Notes: generated by a model not told the origin, from the letters alone. Shown: positions 10,001-19,657, counted from the first letter of the stretch. The stretch is 64,000 nt of DNA from Gloeocapsopsis dulcis (GCF_032163395.1 NZ_CP119970.1:62001-126000), one strand, 5' to 3'. Numbers and translations: made by a program.

Positions 10001-11767
10001 CTTCGCCAACGTGCATATGCTATCAACCCCGAAAAACAAGATGACTACGATGCTTTGCTCAAGGAACTTAGCGAACAGGGTTTAATCCCAAATCAAATTG
10101 CTCATTTATGGGGAATTACATCAGATTTTCAACGATTTAGCAATAAGCTAAGCAAACAAACACAACCAGAAATTTCAAAGTTTGAGAATTATCAGTCTTT
10201 AGGGTTTTACAGTTTGCTATTTTTAGCACAGGCAGTAGGAAGACAGAATATTATTACTCCTATCCAAATCATGGTCGTTACCAACAATATGCAAGAAATG
10301 GTTGGTGATGAAAACATCTATCCAGAAAAAGCGACTGTACTAGGACCATGTATGGTTATTCCACAAGAATATCCTAACATTACCTGCCGTAGCATTGATG
10401 TCCTTATTCCTCAATCGGGAACAAAGCAAGTAGATAAATTAGTAACCCAGTTAATAGCAGAAATCAAAATTCCACCAAATAACCCAGTGATTGCCTATCG
10501 TGGTGGTTATCGGTGGATTCAAACCTTTAAGGCTGTTTACTTGGATGAAACAATTAAAGAAAAAACACGATTAAGGAAAGAGGGCGTATACTTAATTACG
10601 GGTGATTTAATAGAAGGCCTAGGTTTAGTTTTTGCTAACTATTTAGCTCAAACAGTACAAGCTAAACTAATTTTAATTGGAGATTCAAATCTGCCTGAAA
10701 AAAATGAGTGGGAACAATGGCTAGAAACTCATGATGCAGAGGAGAATGTTAGTTCTGAAATTAGAAAAATGCAAGCTTTAGAGAAATCAGGTATAGAATT
10801 TCTCATACTTAAAGCTGACATGGCTGATGAAAACCAAATGCTGGCAGCAATAAATCAAGCATACGAGCATTTTGGTGTAATTAATGGAGTGTTTTATGTG
10901 CCAGAAATTACTGCCAAGTCAGCTATTTTAATGCAAGACATATGTCAAGCTGACTGTGAGTTACAATTTCAATCAAAAATTTGTGAACTATTTGTATTAT
11001 CCAAAGTTTTGCAAGGGAGAGAGGTTGATTTTTGTCTTGTACAATCCTCACTATCAACGATTTTAGGAGGGTTAGGTTTAGTTGCCTATTCAGCAGCCTA
11101 CCATTTTATTGATGCCTTTGTTCGCCAACACAACCAAACTAGCTCTATTCCTTGGTTTACTATTAATCGACAAGCTTTTTACTCTGATTCAGAACATAAA
11201 CAAGAAGTTAAATCAATAGAATTGGCAATGACGCCAAAAGAAGTTTGGGAATCCTTTGAGCTAGTTTTATCTATGGGTTCGACAGGACAAGTGATCGTCT
11301 CAACAGGAGATTTACAAGCTAGGCTTGAGCAAGCACTTAGATATGAACCGTTGAAAGAAGTAGGTAATTCTAAACAATCTCTACAAACAGATTCTTTAAA
11401 ATCTCACTCCAGACCAAATTTGCCAAGTGTTTATATAGCTCCTAACAATGAGATTGAACAAAGAATAGCAAACGTCTGGCAAGAGATTCTTGGTGTTGAG
11501 CAGATTGGTGTTAATGATAATTTCTTTGAGTTGGGAGGACACTCATTGCTAGCTGTTCAGGTTACTTCCCGTTTGCGAGAGATTTTTCAAGTTGAATTAC
11601 CCCTGCAAACTATTCTTTTTGATGCTCCAACTGTAGCTGGACTTGCTAACGTGATTAGTGACCGTCAACCGCAGCAAGAAGAGCCGCAAGAAATTGCAGC
11701 TTTGTTACAAGAGATAAGGGGTCTTCCGCCAGAAGAAGTTCAACAAGAAATATTGAATAACTCTTAA
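7073..11767 (+). CDS. PKS2: type I modular polyketide synthase, KS-AT-(inactive KR)-ACP
   Basis: Second module, 1564 residues. The KS active Cys sits in TFCSTSL, with ETHGTGTSLGDP and KTNIGHLD intact. The AT has GHSIGEY and HAFHS (malonyl type). The KR fold remains but its NADPH loop reads TGDLIEGLG instead of GGLGGIG, and the active-site block is YSAAY rather than YxxxN, so the KR is probably inactive and would leave a beta-ketone. The ACP has GGHSLLA. The C-terminal tail is acidic and helical (EEPQEIAALLQEIRGLPPEE), as in PKS4; both precede an NRPS in gene order. Relative to its three paralogues it carries an 8-codon insertion at 9986-10009. A luciferase-like monooxygenase gene follows after 142 bp and may act on the ACP-bound intermediate. 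Confidence 0.95.
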   Translation: MQYTEQFDNTNTNLDIAIIGMAGQFPGAKNPEEFWQNLQDGVESIYFFTEQELENSGIDNAKLSDPNYVKAKPLLKDIEFFDASFFNFSPKEAEVIDPQQRLFLECALEALEVSGYGSAQGSIGVYAGCSMSSYLLNLYSNPDAMRLEEMILLGNDKDSLATRTSYKLNLKGPSFNIQTFCSTSLVAVHVACQSLLNYECDMALAGGVSIQVPQKAGYNYQQEGILSPDGHCRAFDAQAQGTVFGNGLGIVVLKRLEDALADGDCIHAVIKGSAINNDGSLKASYTAPSVDGQAEVIVEALSDAGVDPDTVTYVETHGTGTSLGDPIEIAALTQAFRTQTQKTQFCAIGSVKTNIGHLDRAAGISSMIKAVLALKYKQIPPSLHFQQPNPQIDFDNSPFYVNTTLSEWKTNGIPRRAGVSSFGIGGTNAHVILEEAPPAQPSNLSRPWQLLLLSAKTESALETATTNLVTHLKQHPELNLADVAYTLQVGREAFEHRRLLLCQNYEDAITVLENLDSQRTFTHFQEPCNRQIVFMFPGQGSQYANMGRELYETEPVFRKHIDECCELLKSHLGVDLRTILYPNEDKTGVATQQLQQTQITQPALFVIEYALAQLWMVWGISPVAMIGHSIGEYVAACLAGVFSLEDALALVATRGRLMQQIPSGAMLSVALSEEAIQSCLDENLSLAAVNAPSLCVVSGLEPAIDDLQQQLQSAGVSCRHLHTSHAFHSHMMDSILEVFTEQVKKINLNYPKIPFISNLTGTWITTSEATNPSYWTKHLRHTVRFATGIAELVKNSEQVLLEVGPGRTLNTFAKQQTNDAIFLSSMRHPKDQQSDIAFLLNTLGRLWLAGVQVDWYGFYAQEQRQRLPLPTYPFERQKYWIEAQPEANAVIPTQRLLTRKSNIADWFYVPTWERDIASDYYHIQTQTTQKLCWLIFVDTCGLGSEIAKRLEQEGQDFITVAPAEEFTLLSECTTDRLRQRAYAINPEKQDDYDALLKELSEQGLIPNQIAHLWGITSDFQRFSNKLSKQTQPEISKFENYQSLGFYSLLFLAQAVGRQNIITPIQIMVVTNNMQEMVGDENIYPEKATVLGPCMVIPQEYPNITCRSIDVLIPQSGTKQVDKLVTQLIAEIKIPPNNPVIAYRGGYRWIQTFKAVYLDETIKEKTRLRKEGVYLITGDLIEGLGLVFANYLAQTVQAKLILIGDSNLPEKNEWEQWLETHDAEENVSSEIRKMQALEKSGIEFLILKADMADENQMLAAINQAYEHFGVINGVFYVPEITAKSAILMQDICQADCELQFQSKICELFVLSKVLQGREVDFCLVQSSLSTILGGLGLVAYSAAYHFIDAFVRQHNQTSSIPWFTINRQAFYSDSEHKQEVKSIELAMTPKEVWESFELVLSMGSTGQVIVSTGDLQARLEQALRYEPLKEVGNSKQSLQTDSLKSHSRPNLPSVYIAPNNEIEQRIANVWQEILGVEQIGVNDNFFELGGHSLLAVQVTSRLREIFQVELPLQTILFDAPTVAGLANVISDRQPQQEEPQEIAALLQEIRGLPPEEVQQEILNNS
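8207..9090 (+). repeat. 884-bp exact repeat, copy 2 (PKS2)
   Basis: Identical to 3507-4390. The two PKS genes differ substantially elsewhere, so identity confined to this block points to a recent conversion event or to a collapsed or chimeric assembly. Long-read confirmation would tell these apart. Confidence 0.97.
9986..10009 (+). repeat. 24-nt in-frame insertion in PKS2
   Basis: In PKS1, PKS3 and PKS4 the conserved Tyr-x-Ile-Asn follows two or three residues after a DR/ES/EN pair; PKS2 has eight extra residues (CTTDRLRQ) here. The inserted DNA contains CGGACAGGCTTCGCCAA, which resembles the short GC-rich palindromic repeats scattered in Nostocales genomes. It lies in the non-catalytic half of the KR fold. 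Confidence 0.5.
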
Positions 11768-11909
11768 TGAATTTCAATATACAAGATTTCGCAAGTTAAC
11801 AATAGTTTTACTGACTACTAAGTTACACGAATATTATTGGTTACTTGATTTTGGTCAAACATAATATTAAAAATTGAATAATTTTCTGTAACAGTTGAGG
11901 AGTTAAGAC

Positions 11910-12980
11910 ATGGAATTTAGCTTATTTTATTTTTCTGGAGATGGTTCAAAAATTGACAATAACAAATATAAACTATTAATAGAAAGTGCAAAATTTGCAG
12001 ATCAAAATAATTTTTCTGCCCTTTGGACTCCAGAAAGACATTTTCATCCATTTGGAGGACTTTATCCCAACCCATCCTTAACTTGTACAGCACTGGCAAT
12101 GGTTACTAAGCAAATTCAATTACGCGCTGGTAGTGTTGTCATGCCACTTCACAATCCAGCACGAGTAGCTGAAGAGTGGTCTGTAGTTGATAACCTCTCA
12201 AATGGTAGGGTTGCAATTGGTTTTGCCTCAGGCTGGACGATAGATGACTTTGTACTTTCTACTGAAAGTCATGCCAACCGTAAAGAAACGATGTGGCATG
12301 GAATTCAAACAGTCCAGAAACTTTGGGAAGGTGAACAAGTTGAACTCAAAGATGTGACTGGAAAGAATTTTAATGTAAGAACTTTCCCGAGACCAATACA
12401 GCCTAAGCTACCGACTTGGATTGTCTGTCAATCTTCAGCAACATTTATTGAAGCTGGCAAAATTGGTGCTAATGTACTCACTTCCCTATTAGGAGCAACT
12501 CTAGAGGAAGTTACTCCACAAATATCGCTATATCGACAATCTTTAAAACAACATGGTTACGACCCTAAAGCAGGGAAAGTAGCAATGATGATACATACAT
12601 TTGTAGGAGAAGATTTTGATACGGTAAAAGAAGCAGCAAAAGAACCTTTTTATAATTACCTGAAAACCCACATTGATCTGTTGGAAAATTTAGCCAAAAA
12701 TGCTGGAATTAAGATAGATTTAGAAAAATTCACAGAAGCAGATATTAATAGCCTTTTGCGATTTGCTTATGAAAGTTGGCTAAAAGGAAGAACTCTGATT
12801 GGGTCAAAAACAACTTGTATGCAAATGATTGAGCGTCTAAAGAACGCTGGTGTCGATGAAGTCGCTTGTCTAATTGACTTCAATGATAATTTTGACGCTG
12901 TAATGTCAAGCTTACCTTATCTAAAAGATTTGCAGAATATGTGTAACCTTGAAAAGGAAAAAATGATGTCACTATATTGA
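11910..12980 (+). CDS. Luciferase-like (LLM class) flavin-dependent monooxygenase of the MupA/Atu3640 natural-product family
   Basis: FMN-dependent bacterial-luciferase-fold oxygenase of 356 residues, of the type found within or beside PKS/NRPS modules. Visible family features are MEFSLFYFSGDG at the start, the ALWTPERHFHPFGGLYPNPS block, AGSVVMPLHNPARVAEEW, and GRVAIGFASGW near residue 105. An AGGAG site precedes the ATG. In gene order it sits between PKS2 and NRPS1 and ends a few bases before NRPS1, so it most likely oxidises the PKS2-bound chain (alpha-hydroxylation or oxygen insertion) before transfer to glycine. MupA-type enzymes hydroxylate polyketide intermediates; the exact site here cannot be told. 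It needs a reduced flavin supplied by a reductase that is not evident in the window. Confidence 0.9.
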   Translation: MEFSLFYFSGDGSKIDNNKYKLLIESAKFADQNNFSALWTPERHFHPFGGLYPNPSLTCTALAMVTKQIQLRAGSVVMPLHNPARVAEEWSVVDNLSNGRVAIGFASGWTIDDFVLSTESHANRKETMWHGIQTVQKLWEGEQVELKDVTGKNFNVRTFPRPIQPKLPTWIVCQSSATFIEAGKIGANVLTSLLGATLEEVTPQISLYRQSLKQHGYDPKAGKVAMMIHTFVGEDFDTVKEAAKEPFYNYLKTHIDLLENLAKNAGIKIDLEKFTEADINSLLRFAYESWLKGRTLIGSKTTCMQMIERLKNAGVDEVACLIDFNDNFDAVMSSLPYLKDLQNMCNLEKEKMMSLY

Positions 12981-13039
12981 GTGAGATGTTAGTGACTCTG
13001 AATTCTTCTTTGAGCATTAATTATTGTGGAGATATACTA

Positions 13040-16000
13040 GTGAATGATTTTTCTCAACAAATAGCTGCTCTTTCTCCAGAGCAACGGATGATATTTGAAA
13101 AACGTCTTAAGCAGAAAGGCTTAAATCAATTACAAACGCCAGAAGCTTTTAAAATAATAATTCCAAAGAGAAAAAACTCTAGCAACTTACCTTTATCTTT
13201 TGCTCAACAGCGCCTATGGTTTTTTCAGCAATTAAATCCTGAAAATAGCGCTTACAATATTTTTAGTGCTTTGCATATTCAAGGTCGTCTGAACTTAGCA
13301 ATCCTAGAAAAGGTATTTACTGAAATAGTTAGGCGTCATGAAAGTTTACGAACAACTTTTACTACTAATTCAGAGGGACAACCAATTCAGGTAATTGCTT
13401 CGAGTCAGCCATTAACACTACCGATAATTGATTTTAAGCACCTAGTTAATAGACAAGAAGAAGTTCAAAATTTAGCTACCCAAGAAGCACAAAAACCTTT
13501 TGACCTGACCAAACCACTACTGCGGTTAACTCTTGTACAGTTAGCAGATACAGAGTATGTGCTGTTATTAACGATACATCACATTATATCTGATCGTTGG
13601 TCATTAGGAATACTTGTTCGGGAAATGAAAGTCCTTTATGAAGCTTTTTCTAGTGGTCAACCTTCTCCACTACCTGAACTACCAATCCAATACGGAGACT
13701 GGTCAGTTTGGCAACAAAGATATTTACAAGGAGAGGTGTTGTCAAACCAAACGAATTACTGGAAGAAGCAGCTTGCTAATCTTCCAATTATAGAACTTCC
13801 TACTAACAGACCTCGACCAGCTATTGCAACATATAAAGGTGCAAAACAGTCTTTTGAATTATCTAAAGCTCTATCTGACGCACTTAAAGCTTTGAGTGTG
13901 AAGGAAGGAACTACACTATTTACATTATTATTAACAGTATTTAAAGTTTTATTGCATAAGTATACTAACCAAAATGATATTGTAGTTGGAACGGATATTG
14001 CTAACCGTAATCGAGTCGAGACTGAAAGATTAATTGGTTTTCTTATTAATACTTTAGTGCTGCGTACTGACTTATCTGGAAACCCTACTTTCCGCCAGGT
14101 GCTAAATCGAGTACGTGAAGTAACTCTTAAGGCTTATGACTATCAAGATTTGCCATTTGATCATCTGGTAGATATTTTGAAACCAGAGCGAAATCTTAGT
14201 GAAATGGTACCTCTGTTTCAGGTCAAAATTGATCTGCAACTGGCACAAGTGGAAGCATTAGAGCTTTCAAATTTAACTATAAGTCCCTTGAATTTCGATA
14301 ACGGTACAGCAAAGTTTGAGTTACGCTTTAACCTATTAGAAACTGAGGAAGGACTTACAGGACTGGTAGAATATAGCACTGATATTTTTGATGCCAGCAC
14401 CATTACTAGGATGGTGGAACATTATCGAAATTTACTAGAGGGGATAGTCGCTAATCCACAGCAGCGCCTTTCAGATTTATCCTTCTTAACACAAGCTGAA
14501 CGACACCAATTATTAGTTGAATGGAATGATACCTCTATTGAGTATCCCCAACAACAGTGTATTCATCAGTTGTTTGAGGAGCAAGTGAAACGCACGCCGG
14601 ACGCTATAGCAGTAGTGTTTGAAGATGAACAGCTAACCTATCGCGAACTAAATACCAGAGCAAATCAACTAGCACACTATTTACGCTCACTGGGAGTCAA
14701 ACCAGAAGTATTGGTAGGGATTTGTGTAGAGCGCTCCTTGGATATGGTCATCGGCTTATTAGCTATCCTCAAAGCAGGTGGTGCTTATGTACCCTTAGAC
14801 CCTAGTTATCCCCAAGAACGCTTAGCTTACATCTTAGAAGATACTCAAGCATCAGTATTGCTGACTCAAGCATCACTCTTAGAAGTAATACCGCCACACA
14901 AAGCTCAAGTCATTTGTTTAGATACTGATTGGCATTTGATAGCCCAACAAAGTCAAGAAAATGTATTCTCCGAGGCAACAACTGGCAACCTAGCTTACAC
15001 CATCTATACCTCAGGTTCCACAGGCAAACCAAAAGGCGTGCAAATTCCCCACATTGCTTTGAGCAACTTCTTATTGGCGATGCAGCAAAGTCCAGGCATC
15101 ACCACAGAAGATACCTTACTAGCAGTTACTACCTATTCCTTTGATATTGCCGCCCTAGAACTATTCTTGCCTATCATCGTCGGTGGTTGCTTGGTAATTA
15201 CCAATCGGGAAGTGTCCTCGGATGGAACACAACTATTAGCAACATTGACTGACTATCAAGTTACAGTGATGCAAGCCACACCAGCGACATGGCAGTTACT
15301 TTTAGCATCCGGCTGGAATGGTAATCAGCAATTAAAAATCCTCTGTGGTGGTGAAGCCTTACCAGGACATTTAGCCCATCAATTACAGCAACGGTGTGAT
15401 TCTTTATGGAATATGTATGGACCGACTGAAACCACCATTTGGTCAGCAGCTAGTTTGGTCAAAACAGTTAACAACACTGTACCAATTAGTCAACCAATTG
15501 CAAACACGCAACTTTATATCCTTGACCAATATCATCAGTTAGTGCCTGTGGGTGTAGCAGGTGAACTGTGTATTGGTGGTGAAGGATTGGCACGGGGTTA
15601 TTTCCAGCGTCCTCACTTAACAGCAGAAAGATTTATCCCCAATCCCTTTAGCGACAAAGCAGAACGTCTGTACAAGACAGGAGATTTAGCCAGATATCTA
15701 CCGAATGGAGAAATAGAATATATTGGTCGCATTGACAATCAGGTTAAGATACGTGGATTCCGCATTGAACTAGGAGAAATTGAAACAGTCATCACTCAAC
15801 ACCCAGCAGTGCGAGAAACTGTAGTTGTAGTTCGCTCAGATTTAGCAGATTCTCAAACTTTAGTCGCCTATGTAGTCCCACAACAAGAACAAACACTGAC
15901 AATTAGTGAACTACGGAGCTTCCTAGAATCAAAGTTACCAAACTACATGATTCCAACAGCCTTTGTCACATTGGAAGCACTACCACTGACACCCAATGGC

Positions 16001-19000
16001 AAAATTGACCGTAAAGCATTACCCACACCTGATACAGCACAACTAACATCATCCAAGTACATTTCACCCACCACACCAATAGAGAAACTATTAGGCGGAA
16101 TCTGGGCAGAAATACTAGGAATAGACAAAATAGGAATTCATGACAACTTCTTTGAACTAGGCGGACACTCACTCATCGCCACTCGCGTCATCTCCCAAAT
16201 CCGGCAAACATTTCAACTAGAGTTGCCTTTACGGAGTTTGTTTGAAAAACCAAACATTGCTGAATTAGCCACAGAAATTGAAACAGCCCAAAAAGCAGAC
16301 CTAGGAATTGAAACCACAAAGATAGAACGCGTAGAGCGCACATCACAACTACCACTATCATTTGCCCAACAGAGATTATGGTTCCTAACCCAATTAGAAC
16401 CAGACAGCCCCTTCTACAACATACCTGCAGCAGTGCGCCTCCAAGGAGAATTAAATCTCAACGCACTGCAACAAACTTTCACCGAAATTCTGCACCGTCA
16501 CGAAACATTGAGAACCAACTTCCAGAAAATGGAAGGGCAAGCAATAACTATTATTAACGAAGCGACCCCCCTAGTATTGCCTTTACTAGACCTGAGTCAA
16601 CTACCGTTAGAGCAACAGGAATTAGAAGTCAAACAACAGGCGGCACAAGAAGCACAGCAACCCTTTGATATTAGTAGGGATTATCTACTGAGAGTCAAAC
16701 TATTACGGCTGAGGGAACAAGAACACATTGTACTACTGACAATGCACCACATTGCTTCTGACGGTTGGTCAATCGGTGTACTAGTGCAAGAATTAGCAAC
16801 ACTTTACCCCGCCTTCTGTCATGGACAACCTTCACCCTTAACTGAACTGCCGATACAATATGTAGACTTCGCCGCTTGGCAACGACAATGGCTACAAGCA
16901 CAAGTCCTAGAATCCCAGATATCCTACTGGCGACAGCAGTTAGAAAATGCGCCCAAACTATTAGAGTTACCCACAGATTATCCTAGACTAGCAACTCAGA
17001 CATTCCAGGGTGCAACTTACTCATTTAATATATCCGAGGAACTCTCTGTAGCCCTGAACAAATTAAGCCAGCAGCAGGGGAGTACCTTATTCATGACCCT
17101 GCTAGCAGCCTTCCAAACACTACTATGGCGTTACACAGGACAAGAAGATATCGTAGTCGGTTCACCCATTGCCAATCGTAATCGAGCAGAGATAGAAGGG
17201 TTAATTGGATTTTTTGTCAATACTTTAGTATTGAGAACCAACTTAGCCGGAAATCCTAGGTTTGAGGAGCTACTCAAACGGGTAAGAGAAGTAGCGTTAG
17301 GAGCCTATGCCCATCAGGATTTGCCCTTTGAGTTGTTAGTTGAGCAACTACAACCACAGCGAGATTTAAGCTATACACCACTGTTTCAAGTGATGTTCGT
17401 GCTTCAGAATGCCCCGATGTCGGCGTTGGAGTTGCCTGGGTTGACTTTGAGTCCTGTAGAAAGTGAAAGTAATACTTCCAAATTTGATTTGACTCTTTAC
17501 CTGAGTGAAACGGAGTCAGGAATAGTGGGCAATTTAGAATACAATACTGATTTATTCCAGGAAGGTTCTATCCAGAGGATGGTGGAACATTTGCAAATAT
17601 TGTTGTCTGGAATTGTGGTGAATCCGCAGCAGCGATTGTCGGAGTTACCACTGTTGAGTGAACCGGAGAAACATCAGTTAGTCCAGGAGTGGAATGATAC
17701 CTCTATTGAGTATCCTCAAGAGCAATGTATTCATCAGTTATTTGAAACGCAGGTAGAACGCATACCTGATGCAATAGCAGTAGTGTTTGAAGATGAACAG
17801 CTAACCTATCGCGAACTCAACGCCAGAGCAAATCAACTAGCACACTATTTACGCTCACTGGGAGTCAAACCAGAGGTATTGGTGGGGATTTGTGTAGAGC
17901 GCTCCTTGGATATGGTCATCGGCTTATTAGCTATCCTCAAAGCGGGTGGTGCGTATGTACCCCTAGATCCAACTTATCCTCAAGAACGTTTAGCCTTCAT
18001 ATTACAAGATGCTGCCATATCAGTACTACTAACACAGCAGCATCTGATAGACAATTTACCACAACATCAGATTAGAGTTGTTTGTCTAGACACAGACTGG
18101 GAAATTGTCGCTCAACAAACTTCACAAAACCCAATTAGTGAATGTACAACTGATAACCTAGCTTACATCATCTATACATCCGGCTCAACAGGTCAACCCA
18201 AGGGTGTGTTAGTCAATCACAGCAACGTTGTTCGCCTATTGGCAGCAACTGAATCCTGGTATAACTTTAATCAAGATGATGTCTGGACACTATTCCACTC
18301 CATCGCCTTTGATTTTTCCGTTTGGGAAATCTGGGGAGCATTGCTCTATGGTGGACAATTAGTAGTAGTACCGTATTGGCTAAGTCGTTCACCTGAAGAC
18401 TTCTACAAATTATTGTTAACACAGCAAATAACGATACTCAACCAGACACCTTCTGCTTTCCGTCAACTCATACAGGTAGAAAAATCCCTGGAAAATACTA
18501 GCAACCTCAACCTGCGAAAAGTCATCTTTGGGGGAGAAGCATTACAAATTGAGAGTTTAAGACCTTGGTTTGAGCGTCATGGCGACCAGTCACCACAGTT
18601 AATCAATATGTATGGCATTACGGAAACAACTGTGCATGTGACATATCGTCCGTTAACAACAGCAGACTTAAAAGTAGCATCAGCAAGTTTAATTGGTCGT
18701 CCCATTGGTGACTTGCAAGTTTACTTACTAGATAAATATCAACAGCCAGTACCCATCGGAGTACCAGGTGAAATGTACATTGGTGGTGCTGGTGTAGCAC
18801 GAGGTTATTTAAACCGACCAGAAGTGACATCTCCAAGGTTTATTCCTAATCCCTTTAGCGATAAACCATCTGCACGTCTGTACAAAACAGGAGATTTAGC
18901 CCGATATTTACCCAGTGGAGAAATAGAATACATTGGTCGTATCGACCACCAGGTAAAAATCCGTGGTTTCCGTATTGAACTGGGAGAAATTGAAGCGCTC

Positions 19001-19657
19001 ATCACTCAAAACCCAGCAGTCCGAGAAACTGTAGTTGTAGTACGTGAAGATTCAGTAGGTTCTAAAAATCTAGTCGCCTATGTAGTTGCCCAAAGAGAGC
19101 AAACACTTACAATTCCTGAACTACGGAGTTTCCTAGAGTCAAAGTTACCAAACTACATGGTGCCAGCAACTTTTATCATACTGGAGGCACTCCCACTCAC
19201 ACCAAATGGGAAGATTGACCGCAAAGCTTTACCTGCACCAGATACAGCACGTCCCCAATTGGAAGCAGTTTACCAGCCGCCCCAAACTGAGATAGAAAAA
19301 ACTATTGCCGATATTTGGCAAGAAGTACTTAATATTGAAGAAGTAGGAATCCATGATAACTTCTTTGAACTCGGTGGTCATTCGCTGCTTTTAGTTCAGG
19401 TTCATAGTAAATTACAAAAAACATTTCAGAGAGATTTTCTCTTGGTAGAAATGTTTCAATATCCAACCATCAGCCATCTAGCTAAATATTTTAGTCAGGA
19501 ATCAAGAGAAGAAACATCTTTTATCAAACATTCTCAGGTTTCTGAAAGTAAAGCAGCTTCATTACAGCGTCGAAAACAAGCTAGGAAAGAACACCGGACA
19601 GCAATTAAGAAAGGTGGAGTTCCGTCTCAATCAAGTGAACAAAATTTATCAAATTAA
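13040..19657 (+). CDS. NRPS1: two-module non-ribosomal peptide synthetase, C-A(Gly)-PCP-C-A(Thr)-PCP
   Basis: Adds two amino acids, predicted Gly then Thr. Domains are C1, A1, PCP1 (GGHSLIA), C2, A2 and PCP2 (GGHSLLL). The A1 pocket residues read D-I-L-Q-L-G-M-I-W with the A10 Lys (NGKIDRKALP), matching the Gly code DILQLGLIWK closely; A2 reads D-F-W-N-I-G-M-V-H-K, the Thr code. C2 has the standard HHIASDG, while C1 reads HHIISDR, with Gly replaced by Arg. The tail is basic (LQRRKQARKEHR), as in PKS1 and PKS3, consistent with hand-over to the KS of PKS3. Start choice: the frame is open back to a TTG at 12977 and an ATG at 12986, overlapping or touching the monooxygenase stop. GTG at 13040 has a GGAGA seven bases upstream and begins a compact FSQQIAALSPEQR docking-like helix, so I prefer it. 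The A1 and A2 cores share a ~190-bp near-identical DNA stretch. Confidence 0.93.
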   Translation: MNDFSQQIAALSPEQRMIFEKRLKQKGLNQLQTPEAFKIIIPKRKNSSNLPLSFAQQRLWFFQQLNPENSAYNIFSALHIQGRLNLAILEKVFTEIVRRHESLRTTFTTNSEGQPIQVIASSQPLTLPIIDFKHLVNRQEEVQNLATQEAQKPFDLTKPLLRLTLVQLADTEYVLLLTIHHIISDRWSLGILVREMKVLYEAFSSGQPSPLPELPIQYGDWSVWQQRYLQGEVLSNQTNYWKKQLANLPIIELPTNRPRPAIATYKGAKQSFELSKALSDALKALSVKEGTTLFTLLLTVFKVLLHKYTNQNDIVVGTDIANRNRVETERLIGFLINTLVLRTDLSGNPTFRQVLNRVREVTLKAYDYQDLPFDHLVDILKPERNLSEMVPLFQVKIDLQLAQVEALELSNLTISPLNFDNGTAKFELRFNLLETEEGLTGLVEYSTDIFDASTITRMVEHYRNLLEGIVANPQQRLSDLSFLTQAERHQLLVEWNDTSIEYPQQQCIHQLFEEQVKRTPDAIAVVFEDEQLTYRELNTRANQLAHYLRSLGVKPEVLVGICVERSLDMVIGLLAILKAGGAYVPLDPSYPQERLAYILEDTQASVLLTQASLLEVIPPHKAQVICLDTDWHLIAQQSQENVFSEATTGNLAYTIYTSGSTGKPKGVQIPHIALSNFLLAMQQSPGITTEDTLLAVTTYSFDIAALELFLPIIVGGCLVITNREVSSDGTQLLATLTDYQVTVMQATPATWQLLLASGWNGNQQLKILCGGEALPGHLAHQLQQRCDSLWNMYGPTETTIWSAASLVKTVNNTVPISQPIANTQLYILDQYHQLVPVGVAGELCIGGEGLARGYFQRPHLTAERFIPNPFSDKAERLYKTGDLARYLPNGEIEYIGRIDNQVKIRGFRIELGEIETVITQHPAVRETVVVVRSDLADSQTLVAYVVPQQEQTLTISELRSFLESKLPNYMIPTAFVTLEALPLTPNGKIDRKALPTPDTAQLTSSKYISPTTPIEKLLGGIWAEILGIDKIGIHDNFFELGGHSLIATRVISQIRQTFQLELPLRSLFEKPNIAELATEIETAQKADLGIETTKIERVERTSQLPLSFAQQRLWFLTQLEPDSPFYNIPAAVRLQGELNLNALQQTFTEILHRHETLRTNFQKMEGQAITIINEATPLVLPLLDLSQLPLEQQELEVKQQAAQEAQQPFDISRDYLLRVKLLRLREQEHIVLLTMHHIASDGWSIGVLVQELATLYPAFCHGQPSPLTELPIQYVDFAAWQRQWLQAQVLESQISYWRQQLENAPKLLELPTDYPRLATQTFQGATYSFNISEELSVALNKLSQQQGSTLFMTLLAAFQTLLWRYTGQEDIVVGSPIANRNRAEIEGLIGFFVNTLVLRTNLAGNPRFEELLKRVREVALGAYAHQDLPFELLVEQLQPQRDLSYTPLFQVMFVLQNAPMSALELPGLTLSPVESESNTSKFDLTLYLSETESGIVGNLEYNTDLFQEGSIQRMVEHLQILLSGIVVNPQQRLSELPLLSEPEKHQLVQEWNDTSIEYPQEQCIHQLFETQVERIPDAIAVVFEDEQLTYRELNARANQLAHYLRSLGVKPEVLVGICVERSLDMVIGLLAILKAGGAYVPLDPTYPQERLAFILQDAAISVLLTQQHLIDNLPQHQIRVVCLDTDWEIVAQQTSQNPISECTTDNLAYIIYTSGSTGQPKGVLVNHSNVVRLLAATESWYNFNQDDVWTLFHSIAFDFSVWEIWGALLYGGQLVVVPYWLSRSPEDFYKLLLTQQITILNQTPSAFRQLIQVEKSLENTSNLNLRKVIFGGEALQIESLRPWFERHGDQSPQLINMYGITETTVHVTYRPLTTADLKVASASLIGRPIGDLQVYLLDKYQQPVPIGVPGEMYIGGAGVARGYLNRPEVTSPRFIPNPFSDKPSARLYKTGDLARYLPSGEIEYIGRIDHQVKIRGFRIELGEIEALITQNPAVRETVVVVREDSVGSKNLVAYVVAQREQTLTIPELRSFLESKLPNYMVPATFIILEALPLTPNGKIDRKALPAPDTARPQLEAVYQPPQTEIEKTIADIWQEVLNIEEVGIHDNFFELGGHSLLLVQVHSKLQKTFQRDFLLVEMFQYPTISHLAKYFSQESREETSFIKHSQVSESKAASLQRRKQARKEHRTAIKKGGVPSQSSEQNLSN

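Noticed and set aside
16695-18836. His/Leu-rich minus-strand ORFs in NRPS1
   Set aside because: Antisense to A and C domain motifs; composition reflects the reverse complement of conserved NRPS codons.
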